From positions 1 to 14,738 of the forward strand of contig CAYWYJ010000095.1 in assembly GCA_964462635.1 (NCBI GenBank): a DNA stretch of 14,738 bases, given 5' to 3'. Under the pieces are notes generated by a model that saw only the letters and a list, made by a program, of their open reading frames with translations, ran no database searches and was not told where the DNA came from. Position numbers and translations under genes: made by a program. Position 1 is the stretch's first letter. The number at the start of each line of letters is the position of its first letter. Positions 6,388 to 13,016 of the stretch are shown here, piece after piece. Source of the stretch: JBFMAI01 sp964462635 (GTDB lineage Bacteria; Planctomycetota; Phycisphaerae; UBA1845; Fen-1342).

Positions 6388-8100
6388 GTGGCAGGACTCG
6401 GAGCCGCATTTCAGATCGGACGCAGCGCGTTGGCCGCGTATCAGGCCGCGATCACGATCACCGGCCAGAACATCGCCAACGTCGGCAACCCCGACTACAC
6501 CCGCCAGTCCGGCCGGCTCGCCTCCGTCTGCAGCGGGGCCGCGACCGGCACGATCTCACCCGGCATCGGCGTGCGGCTGGACAGCCTGCAACGGCACACG
6601 GACGCGGCGGTGGAATCGCGGCTGCGGCTGGCCTACGGGATGCGCAGCGGGGCGGAGCTCACCTACCAGACGCTCAGTCGCGTGGAAGCGCTCTACAACG
6701 AGCTGACAGAGTACGACCTCTCGTCGCAACTGAACGAGTTCTTCAAGAGCCTGGCCGACTTGCAGACCGACCCGCTGGAGACCGCGTCCCGCAATCTGGT
6801 GGTCTCGAACGCCGACGCGATCATCCGCACGCTGCAACGGCAGCGGTCGGGCCTGCTGGACCAGATTCACGACCTGAACGCGCAAACCGAGGCGATGACG
6901 CGCAGCGCCAACGGCATCGTCGAGGAGATCGCCAAGCTCAACGCGCTCGTGGTCACCACCGAAGCCCGGGCGCAGGGCGGGTCGGGGGCGCTGCGCGACC
7001 GGCGGGACGCGCTGCTGCGGCAACTCGGCGAGCTGATCGACATTCAGACCCGCGAGCACGAGAACGGGATCGTCAACGTCTACGTCGGCAGCGAGCCCCT
7101 GGTGGACTTCGACCGCACCCGCGGCCTGACCACCGTCACCACGGTCGAGAACGGCCTGGAGCGGACCAGCGTCCGGTTCGCCGACAACAACGGCTCGGTG
7201 GTCCTGCGCAGCGGGCGGCTGGCGGCCACGGTGGCCGCCCGCGACGTACACCTGGTGGGGCAGCTCGAGCAGATCGACCAACTGGCCGGGGCGCTGATCT
7301 ACGAGATCAACCGCGTGCAGACCAGCGGGCGCGGCCTGGTCGGCTACACGTCGGCCACCGGCACCTACGCGGCCCGCAGCGCCACCGCGGCGCTCAACAG
7401 CACGGCGGCCGGGCTGCCGTTCCCGATGCAGAACGGCACCTTCTTCGTCCACGTCCGCGACCAGTCCAGCGGGCAGACGATCACCCGCATGATCAAGGTC
7501 GATCTCGACGGCCTGAACAACGACGACACGACGTTGGCCGGCCTGGCCGCGGCGATGAACGCGATTCCGGGGCTGTCCGCGACGCTGACCCCCGACAACC
7601 GCTTGCAGCTCAACGCCGACGCCGGGTGGGAGTTCTCGTTCTCCGAAGACACGTCGGGGGCGCTCGCCGCGCTGGGCGTCGGGACGTTCTTCGAGGGCCA
7701 GAACGTGTCCACGATGGCCGTTGTCGCCGCCGTCCGCAACGACCCGCGACTGATCGCGGCCTCGCGCAGCGGCGCTCCGGGCGACGGGAGCAACGCCGGG
7801 CGGCTCGCCGCGGTCGGCGACGCCGCCAGCGCGTTGCTCGGCGGTCTGAGCATTCTCGATTTCCATTCCGGCCTCACCAGCCGGGTGGCGGTCGCGGCCC
7901 GGTCGGCGACGACCGAGCACGAGGCCGCCGACGCGGTGTACAGCAGCCTGCTGACGCAGCGCGAGTCGCTGAGCGGCGTCAGTCTCGATGAAGAGGCGAT
8001 CAATCTCACCAAGTATGAACGGGCGTTTCAGGGCGCGTCGCGGTTCCTGACCGTGGTGGACAGTCTCACCGACGAACTGCTGACGCTGGTCGGCACATGA
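6388..8100 (+). CDS. flgK: flagellar hook-associated protein 1 FlgK
   Basis: Encodes the first hook-filament junction protein, 570 aa from GTG 6388 (E. coli 547). The N-terminal D0/D1 helix carries LGAAFQIGRSALAAYQAA and the motif QNIANVGNPDYTRQ (27-40). The C-terminus GVSLDEEAINLTKYERAFQGASRF (about 525-548) is the conserved FlgK end. A mid-C segment (IKVDLDGLNNDDTTLAGLAAAMNAI to LAALGVG) resembles the beta modules of FlgL next door. ATG 6370 is in frame and overlaps flgN by 14 nt. I prefer GTG 6388, 4 nt after flgN, because the distance to NIAN then fits the family and GGGTGA precedes it. One cysteine lies in the N-terminal part (SVCSG). It is exported with FlgN and caps the hook before FlgL. 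Confidence 0.95.
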   Translation: MAGLGAAFQIGRSALAAYQAAITITGQNIANVGNPDYTRQSGRLASVCSGAATGTISPGIGVRLDSLQRHTDAAVESRLRLAYGMRSGAELTYQTLSRVEALYNELTEYDLSSQLNEFFKSLADLQTDPLETASRNLVVSNADAIIRTLQRQRSGLLDQIHDLNAQTEAMTRSANGIVEEIAKLNALVVTTEARAQGGSGALRDRRDALLRQLGELIDIQTREHENGIVNVYVGSEPLVDFDRTRGLTTVTTVENGLERTSVRFADNNGSVVLRSGRLAATVAARDVHLVGQLEQIDQLAGALIYEINRVQTSGRGLVGYTSATGTYAARSATAALNSTAAGLPFPMQNGTFFVHVRDQSSGQTITRMIKVDLDGLNNDDTTLAGLAAAMNAIPGLSATLTPDNRLQLNADAGWEFSFSEDTSGALAALGVGTFFEGQNVSTMAVVAAVRNDPRLIAASRSGAPGDGSNAGRLAAVGDAASALLGGLSILDFHSGLTSRVAVAARSATTEHEAADAVYSSLLTQRESLSGVSLDEEAINLTKYERAFQGASRFLTVVDSLTDELLTLVGT

Positions 8101-8145
8101 CGTGAATCCAAACGAGGACCCCGGCGGCAACGAGGACGACGGACG

Positions 8146-10059
8146 ATGGCGGTCAGCACGGTCAACTTGACGCGCGTCAGCTACAACCTGCGGGCGTTCA
8201 ACCTGCTGGAGTCGATCCGCCGTAATCAGCGCGCCACCTACAACATGCAGACCGCCCTGGCCACCGGTTTGCGGTTCCAGCGGCCCAGCGACGACCCGCT
8301 GCGGGCGTCGTCGGCGATCACGCTGGACCGGCGGATGGACCGTCTGGACCTCATTCAGAACAACCTCCAGCGTGCCAACACCGTGCTCAACGAGGTGGAC
8401 ACGAGCATGCAGGAGGCGGTGGACCTGCTGCGCGAGGCCCAGGCCCTGGCCATCCAGGCCCTGGGCGACAACACGACCCCCTCCGAGCGCCAAGCCCTCA
8501 CGGTCGTCGTCGAATCGCTCCTCGATCAACTCGTCAGCGTCGGCAACCACCGCTACCTCAATACCAACCTCTTCAGCGGCCACCAGAACGTCGTCCCCTT
8601 CGAGCGCAGCCAGGGCGGGGTCATCTACCGCGGCGACGGCAACCGCATGGAGACGATGGTCGCTCTCGACCTGAGCCAGGACTCCTTCACGATCCCGGGG
8701 CTCGAGTTCTTCCGCGCGGTGTCGGCGGAAGTCCGCGGCGTGGTCGATCTGGACCCCGCCCTCACCGCCGACACGCTCGTGACGGACCTGAACGGGGCGC
8801 TGGGGCGCGGGGTCGAGCTCGGCCGCATTCTGGTGGGGCTGCCGACCGAGCAATCCGAGATCGACCTCCGCGGTTGTGTCACGGTCGGCGACGTTGTGAA
8901 CAAGCTGAACGCCGAGCTGCCGAGCGGGCTGCGGGCCCGGATCAACACGCGGAGCATTGAGCTGTACTGGGTCGGCGCCGACCGCGGGCCGGTGAGCGTA
9001 TGGGAAGTGGGCGGCGGGCGGACCGCGGCCGACCTCGGGCTGACCGGGACCTTCAGCGGGCCCAGCACGACCGGCCAGGACCTGGATCCGCGCGTCACCC
9101 TGCGGACCCGCGTGGCCGACCTGCGGGCCGGGGCCGGCGTGAACCTGAGCGCGGGGCTGGTAGTTTGCAGCGGCGGCCAGAAGACCACGATTCAATTCAA
9201 CGGCGTCGATACTGTCGAGGACATCCTCAATCGCTTCAACCAGGCCGACATCGGGGTGTGGGCCAAGGTGGCCGATGACGGTCGATCGCTTGAGGTTCGC
9301 AACCGCGTGTCCGGGGCGGACCTCACGATTGAAGAGAACGGCGGCCTGACGGCCACCGCGCTGGGACTGCGGTCCATGCACGGGGGCACGCGACTGACGA
9401 GCCTGAACGACGGCAAGGGTGTTCGCACCGTCGCGGGGGCCGATTTCCGCATCACCACCCGCGACAACACGACGATCGACGTGGACCTCGACGGCGCGCG
9501 GACGCTCCAGGAGGTCATCAGCCGGCTGAACGCCGCGGGCGGCGGGGCCATCGCGGCCAGCTTTGTGGCGCAGGGCAATGGGCTGCGCATCGTGGACCTC
9601 ACCGCCGGGGCCGGGACGCTGCGGATCGAGGAGTTGAACGGCTCGTTGGCGGCGACGGACCTGGGGCTGAACGTCACGGCGACGGGCAACCAGCTCGTCG
9701 GCCGGGACGTCAACCCGGTGAAGGTGGACAGCCCGTTCACGGCCCTGCTGGAGCTGTCGGCCGGGATGCAGGTGGACGACCGCCTGGCCATGACCGACGG
9801 GGCCCAGCGGCTGGAGCGGGTGCTCAAGCAGATGCAGGAGGTGCAGGGGAAGCTCGCCAGCCAGGCCAAGGTCATGGCCACGCGGGCGGACCACGTGGAG
9901 ACGGAAGTAACGGCGACCAAGGTGCTGATCAGCGATGTCCGCGATGTGGACATCGCCGACGCCGCGGTCCGCTTTCAACAGCTTCAAACGGCGTTGCAGG
10001 CGAACCTGAGCACGGCGTTGCAGGTGTTGAACTTGTCGCTGTTGGACTATCTGCGTTAG
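8146..10059 (+). CDS. flgL: enlarged flagellar hook-associated protein 3 FlgL
   Basis: Encodes the second hook-filament junction protein, 637 aa, twice the size of E. coli FlgL (317). The flagellin-like N-terminus (NLRAFNLLESIRRNQ, then ALATGLRFQRPSDDP at about 37-51) and C-terminal helix (610-637, ending LLDYLR) are typical. The inserted middle is three tandem modules at about 208-301, 319-413 and 415-514. Each has a beta start, an ID/VDLxG or IQFNG strand, a TVxDVxxxLN-type helix and an AxDLGL or AxALGL end, the layout of flagellin hook IN motifs. This makes a large surface domain likely. Two cysteines (244, 341) lie at comparable places near the strand turns. ATG 8146 has GAGGA 9 nt upstream. 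It follows flgK by 45 bp and shares the FlgN chaperone. Confidence 0.93.
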   Translation: MAVSTVNLTRVSYNLRAFNLLESIRRNQRATYNMQTALATGLRFQRPSDDPLRASSAITLDRRMDRLDLIQNNLQRANTVLNEVDTSMQEAVDLLREAQALAIQALGDNTTPSERQALTVVVESLLDQLVSVGNHRYLNTNLFSGHQNVVPFERSQGGVIYRGDGNRMETMVALDLSQDSFTIPGLEFFRAVSAEVRGVVDLDPALTADTLVTDLNGALGRGVELGRILVGLPTEQSEIDLRGCVTVGDVVNKLNAELPSGLRARINTRSIELYWVGADRGPVSVWEVGGGRTAADLGLTGTFSGPSTTGQDLDPRVTLRTRVADLRAGAGVNLSAGLVVCSGGQKTTIQFNGVDTVEDILNRFNQADIGVWAKVADDGRSLEVRNRVSGADLTIEENGGLTATALGLRSMHGGTRLTSLNDGKGVRTVAGADFRITTRDNTTIDVDLDGARTLQEVISRLNAAGGGAIAASFVAQGNGLRIVDLTAGAGTLRIEELNGSLAATDLGLNVTATGNQLVGRDVNPVKVDSPFTALLELSAGMQVDDRLAMTDGAQRLERVLKQMQEVQGKLASQAKVMATRADHVETEVTATKVLISDVRDVDIADAAVRFQQLQTALQANLSTALQVLNLSLLDYLR

Positions 10060-10062
10060 GCG

Positions 10063-10257
10063 CGGGCCGTGAACGGCCCGAGCGGCCCCGCGCGGATCGC
10101 GGGACCGGTCGCCGGCGCGGGAGCGGAGAGAACGGTCGCGGTGAGCGGCAGTGGCTTGGCCAGCCGCGACCGTGAGGTTGGCCCGCGGGACGCGGGTCGG
10201 ACGCAGGATGCGTCCAGTCCGATGGGCGGACTGGGTGGAGTTCTCGCCGCGGGCGAG
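10063..10257 (+). promoter_or_regulatory. GGA-loop stem-loop array between flgL and fliW (possible CsrA-binding RNA)
   Basis: Just after the flgL stop is a 7-bp hairpin with a UGAA loop (10063-10080). Three hairpins then show GGA in the loop: CCCGCG-CGGAU-CGCGGG (10087-10103), CCCGC-GGGAC-GCGGG (10182-10196) and GGACGC-AGGAU-GCGUCC (10199-10215). A 10-bp stem (10132-10141 with 10164-10173), AGTCCG/CGGACT (10216-10232) and CTCGCC/GGCGAG (10243-10257) fill the rest. The 244-nt gap holds 11 GGA triplets, against 4 to 5 expected from composition. NGGAN loops on short GC stems are the form CsrA prefers. No promoter or T-run is visible, so it is probably part of the flgL-fliW transcript. Function is inferred. 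Confidence 0.42.
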
Positions 10258-10303
10258 CCGCCCTCGGGCAGACCGCCGGGTTACGAGCCACGGGAGCAAT
10301 GGG

Positions 10304-10753
10304 ATGCTCATTCAGACGACGCGGTTTGGACCGCTGGATGTGGACGAAACCAAGATCATGACGTTCAAGGATGGACTGTTGGGCTTTCCGAACCATCAGC
10401 GGTTCGCGCTGATCCAGACGGCGCCGGACCCGGCGTTCTACTGGATGCAGTCGGTGGACGACCCGGACCTGGCGTTCGTGGTCTGCGATCCGCTGACGTT
10501 CGTACCGGGCTACCAGGTGCCGGTCCGCCAGGACGACGTGGACGCCCTGGAGCTGCGGGACCTCGAGGATTGTCAGGTGCTGGTGATCGTGAACAAGGTC
10601 AACGGCGACCTGACGGCGAACCTGCTCGGACCGATTGTCGTGGGCGCCCACTCGCTGCGGGCCAAGCAACTGGTGTTGTCCGACAAGCGCTACGGGACCC
10701 GCTACCGGCTGGCGGCCGTGAAAACCCCCCAGGCGGTCGCCAAGACGGCGTAA
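10304..10753 (+). CDS. fliW: flagellar assembly factor FliW
   Basis: Encodes a 149-aa cytoplasmic protein of usual FliW length. Family hallmarks are TRFGPLDVDETKIMTFKDGLLGFPNHQRFALIQ (about 6-38), FYWMQSVDDPDLAFVVCDPLTFVPGYQVPV, and the C-terminal block GDLTANLLGPIVVGAHSLRAKQLVLSDKRYGTRY. In Bacillus, FliW binds flagellin and also binds CsrA, releasing flagellin mRNA from CsrA repression; the csrA and flagellin genes directly downstream fit this. ATG 10304 is chosen because the family N-terminus begins there and GGGAG (10292-10296) precedes it by 7 nt; the frame is open further upstream through the hairpin region, which does not look coding. GGA triplets overlap both the ribosome site and the start codon, so CsrA could act on fliW itself. 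Confidence 0.95.
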   Translation: MLIQTTRFGPLDVDETKIMTFKDGLLGFPNHQRFALIQTAPDPAFYWMQSVDDPDLAFVVCDPLTFVPGYQVPVRQDDVDALELRDLEDCQVLVIVNKVNGDLTANLLGPIVVGAHSLRAKQLVLSDKRYGTRYRLAAVKTPQAVAKTA

Positions 10754-10761
10754 CCCGGCAG

Positions 10762-10791
10762 TGGCCAGCGGTCGGAAAGGCGTGTTATAAT
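10762..10791 (+). promoter_or_regulatory. extended -10 promoter upstream of csrA
   Basis: TGTTATAAT (10783-10791) is a perfect TATAAT with the TGN extension, rare in DNA this GC-rich. TGGCCA (10762-10767) is a 4/6 match to TTGACA at 18-bp spacing. Transcription should start near 10798 and give a csrA leader of about 155 nt. An 8-bp stem, CGGGAACC (10823-10830) with GGTTCCCG (10894-10901), would close a GC-rich folded domain in that leader. It likely drives csrA and, by readthrough, the first flagellin. Confidence 0.62.
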
Positions 10792-10952
10792 GTCTACGGA
10801 TCGGCCTCAGACTCACGGATGGCGGGAACCGCGGCGGGCCTGCCGCGCGGGCGGCTTGGCGGCCGACCGGGCGGCCGGCGGGCCACGGACCGGGGTTCCC
10901 GACACGACGCCGTTCCGGCCCGGCATCGGCATCATCCAGGAAGGAGCCGCGT

Positions 10953-11198
10953 ATGTTGGTGCTTTCAAGACAACGCGACGAATCGATCATCATCGGCGAC
11001 AACGTGCAGATCACGGTCGTCGATATTCGGGGGGACAAAGTGCGGCTGGGCATCGAGGCCCCGGCCGACATCACCGTCCACCGCAAGGAAGTGTTCGACG
11101 CCATTCAGCGCGAGAACCGCAGGGCCGCGGGCCTCACTGCCGACGAGCTGGCGGCGGCCGTGCCCCCGAAGCGGGCCTCGCGCTCGCGTTCCAAGTAG
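10953..11198 (+). CDS. csrA: carbon storage regulator CsrA
   Basis: Encodes an 81-aa RNA-binding translational regulator. The RNA-binding first strand MLVLSRQRDESIIIGDNV and the block GDKVRLGIEAPADITVHRKEVFDAI are canonical, with Arg44 in VHR at the position essential in E. coli CsrA. After residue 57 comes a 24-residue tail (RAAGLTADELAAAVPPKRASRSRSK) that is longer and more basic at its end than in E. coli (61 aa). Extended C-termini occur in species whose CsrA is antagonised by FliW. ATG 10953 has AAGGAG at 10941-10946; the context CAGGAAGGAG contains two GGA triplets, so autorepression is plausible. It lies 199 bp after fliW behind its own promoter and 81 bp before a flagellin gene, its likely target. 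Confidence 0.96.
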   Translation: MLVLSRQRDESIIIGDNVQITVVDIRGDKVRLGIEAPADITVHRKEVFDAIQRENRRAAGLTADELAAAVPPKRASRSRSK

Positions 11199-11206
11199 GC
11201 TTCGTC

Positions 11207-11273
11207 CCTCCTCGCGTTTCTCCTACCCCCCGTTTCCCCAGACGCATTCCAGCCACGAACCGTTCAAGGAGGA
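11207..11273 (+). promoter_or_regulatory. flagellin 1 leader: Shine-Dalgarno with overlapping CsrA-type site
   Basis: CAAGGAGGATGG (11265-11276) contains a full AAGGAGG ribosome site, 7 nt before ATG 11280, plus two overlapping GGA motifs, one in CAAGGA (matching CARGGA) and one in AGGATG (matching the ARGGAUG core). Upstream, CCTCCT (11207-11212) lies in a pyrimidine-rich tract (about 11201-11240) and can pair with AGGAGG (11267-11272), hiding the ribosome site. This resembles the Bacillus hag leader, where CsrA blocks ribosome binding. CsrA action here is inferred. Confidence 0.5.
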
Positions 11274-11279
11274 TGGCTA

Positions 11280-12707
11280 ATGGCTCGCATTAACACCAAT
11301 ATCTCCGCGCTGACGGCCCGGCGGAACCTGAACGCCGCCTACGGGTCGCTCAACACCACGATGGAACACCTGGCCACCGGCCTGCGCATCAGCCGGGGCA
11401 AGGACGATCCGGCCGGCCTGATCGTGTCCGAACGCTTGCGGACCGAGATCGCCGCGTCCAGCCAGGCGGTCTCGAACACGCAGCGCGCCAAGCTGATCGT
11501 GGCCACCGCCGAGGGCGCCCTCGACGAGGTGGCCTCGTTGCTCAAGGACATCCAGGCCAAGATCGTCGAGGCCTCCAACGAAGGCGCGTTCTCCGAGGAG
11601 GAGATGCGCGCCAACCAGTTGCAGATCGACTCGGCCATCGACAGCATCACCCGCATCGCCAACACGACCAGCTTCGCCGGCCGCAAGCTGCTCGACGGCT
11701 CGCTCCAGTACGACACCAGCGGCCTGGACCTGGGCACCATCCGCGGCTGCCAGATCCACGCCGCCCAGTTCGGCTCGCGCAGCTCGATCGGCGTCAGCGT
11801 CGCCGTCCAACAGCCTGCCTCGCAGGCCCGCCTCTCGTTCCCATTCTCCGCACTGGGCAACACCGGCGCCGTCACCGTGGAGATTCGCGGCTCGAAGGGC
11901 GTGACCACGTTGACCTTCGCCAGCAACGCCACCGCCTCCCAGGTGGCCGAAGCGATCGCCGCCGTCGCCGATGCCACCGGCGTGTCGGCCAACGTCTCGA
12001 CCACGCTTACGGCCGGGTTCGTGATGTGCAGCCGGGGCTACGGCAGCCGCGAATTCGTCCGCGTCCGCATTCTGACCGAGGGGCAGAACTTCGGGTCGGT
12101 GACCCCCTCCATGCCCGTCTCCGACTCCGGCGCGGATGCCATTGCCACCATCAATGGCGCGATGGCCGCCTCCGACGGCAATCACCTGATGATCAAGAAC
12201 TCCAGTATCGACGTCGAGCTGGACGTCCTCGCCAACTGGACGAGCTCGACCAACTTCTACATCACCGGGGGCGGCGCGCTCTTCCAGGTCGGCCCGCAAA
12301 TCAACACCAACATGCAGGTCAACATGGCGATCAATTCCGTCCACGCCTCCCAGCTCGGGAACGCCGTCATCGGCTACCTCTCGCAGGTGAAGACCGGTGG
12401 CGATTACGAGCTGGCCTCGAAGCAGTACACGCGGGCGGCCGAGATCGTCACGCAGGCCGTGGACCGCATCTCCGTGCTGCGCGGCCGGCTGGGGTCGTTC
12501 GAACGCAACACCCTGGACACCAACATGAACCAGTTGGGCATCACGGTGGAGAACCTCACGTCGGCCGAGTCGGCCATCCGCGACGCCGACTTTGCTTATG
12601 AGACCTCCCGCCTGGCCCGCGACCAGATTCTGGTCAACGCCGGAACCACCGTCCTGGCCCTGGCGAACCAGACCACACAGTCCGTCCTGCGGCTGCTGGG
12701 CGGATAA
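11280..12707 (+). CDS. fliC: flagellin 1 (filament protein, cysteine-containing)
   Basis: Encodes a 475-aa filament subunit. The N-terminal D0/D1 block (MARINTNISALTARRNL, then LATGLRISRGKDDPAGL at 31-47) and C-terminal block (YTRAAEIVTQAVDRISVLRGRLGSFERNTLDTN, ending VLRLLGG) are canonical. The central part (about 190-340) is a variable surface domain with an IN-type module (VEIRGSKGVTTLTFASNATASQVAEAIAAV). Two cysteines, Cys157 and Cys250, lie in or near the exposed middle, unusual for filament proteins; flagellin 2 has none. ATG 11280 has AAGGAGG 7 nt upstream; ATG 11273 is out of frame and touches the ribosome site. It is likely transcribed from the csrA promoter and controlled by CsrA/FliW. 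Terminal domains align with flagellin 2 but the middle diverges. Confidence 0.96.
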   Translation: MARINTNISALTARRNLNAAYGSLNTTMEHLATGLRISRGKDDPAGLIVSERLRTEIAASSQAVSNTQRAKLIVATAEGALDEVASLLKDIQAKIVEASNEGAFSEEEMRANQLQIDSAIDSITRIANTTSFAGRKLLDGSLQYDTSGLDLGTIRGCQIHAAQFGSRSSIGVSVAVQQPASQARLSFPFSALGNTGAVTVEIRGSKGVTTLTFASNATASQVAEAIAAVADATGVSANVSTTLTAGFVMCSRGYGSREFVRVRILTEGQNFGSVTPSMPVSDSGADAIATINGAMAASDGNHLMIKNSSIDVELDVLANWTSSTNFYITGGGALFQVGPQINTNMQVNMAINSVHASQLGNAVIGYLSQVKTGGDYELASKQYTRAAEIVTQAVDRISVLRGRLGSFERNTLDTNMNQLGITVENLTSAESAIRDADFAYETSRLARDQILVNAGTTVLALANQTTQSVLRLLGG

Positions 12708-12771
12708 TCACGGCCAAGTGGGCCCATCCGTCGGCGGGCGCCGCCCGACCCAGGCGCGCTCGCCGGCGGCG

Positions 12772-12797
12772 GGCCGGGGGCACGGGGGGCCGGGGGC
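12772..12797 (+). promoter_or_regulatory. G-quadruplex motif downstream of flagellin 1
   Basis: Four G-runs of 3, 5, 6 and 5 bases (12772-12774, 12777-12781, 12785-12790, 12793-12797) are separated by loops of 2, 3 and 2 nt, a canonical quadruplex pattern on the RNA-sense strand, 65 nt after the stop. A near-palindrome (12731-12750) precedes it. There is no T-run, so no standard terminator is visible between the flagellins. The element could mark the 3' end of the flagellin 1 message; this is inferred. Confidence 0.5.
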
Positions 12798-12870
12798 GTT
12801 CCCTCCCACGACCGGCCACCACCGTTCCCGTGCACCGCGCGGCCTCCCGCGGCGGCCCCGCCGTCCCAAT

Positions 12871-12898
12871 TAAAGGCTTTCTACGATCCGGACGATGC
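12871..12898 (+). promoter_or_regulatory. candidate sigma28 (FliA) promoter for flagellin 2
   Basis: TAAAGGCT (12871-12878) matches the -35 consensus TAAAGTTT at 6/8, and GACGATGC (12891-12898) matches GCCGATAA at 5/8, with 16 bp between TAAA and the -10 (consensus 15). It sits in a short AT-rich patch (about 12867-12886) inside very GC-rich DNA, and it is the only TAAA tetramer found on the + strand in a non-coding gap upstream of a gene. Transcription would start near 12905, about 110 nt before flagellin 2. The rest of the 12708-13016 gap shows only the quadruplex motif and GC-rich hairpins. Confidence 0.45.
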
Positions 12899-13016
12899 CC
12901 CGTACGGATTGCAGTCGAGCGGGCGGTCCCGCAACCCCCGCCCCGCACTCGCGCTCGCCGGCCTCCGCCGCTCCGACCGAGTGCCGCCAACTAGTCGCCC
13001 TTGGAGGCGCCGCCAC

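Noticed and set aside
6370..6390. ATG 6370 as the flgK start
   Set aside because: It is possible, but it adds six non-family residues and overlaps flgN; GTG 6388 fits the FlgK N-terminus better.
6556..10311. A 1251-codon open frame on the - strand opposite flgK, flgL and the flgL-fliW gap
   Set aside because: It is antisense to two well-supported genes, is rich in Arg, Gly, Gln and Val as expected for a GC-rich shadow frame, and shows no domain.
10069..11280. A 403-codon + strand open frame across the hairpin gap, fliW and csrA
   Set aside because: Wrong frame relative to two clear genes; it passes through strongly structured non-coding DNA.
10790..11293. ATG at 10790 opening a 167-codon frame over csrA
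   Set aside because: The ATG overlaps the TATAAT promoter box, so it would not be transcribed from that promoter, and the frame is a shadow of csrA.
12723..12760. Intrinsic terminator after flagellin 1
   Set aside because: GC hairpins are present but none is followed by a T-run.
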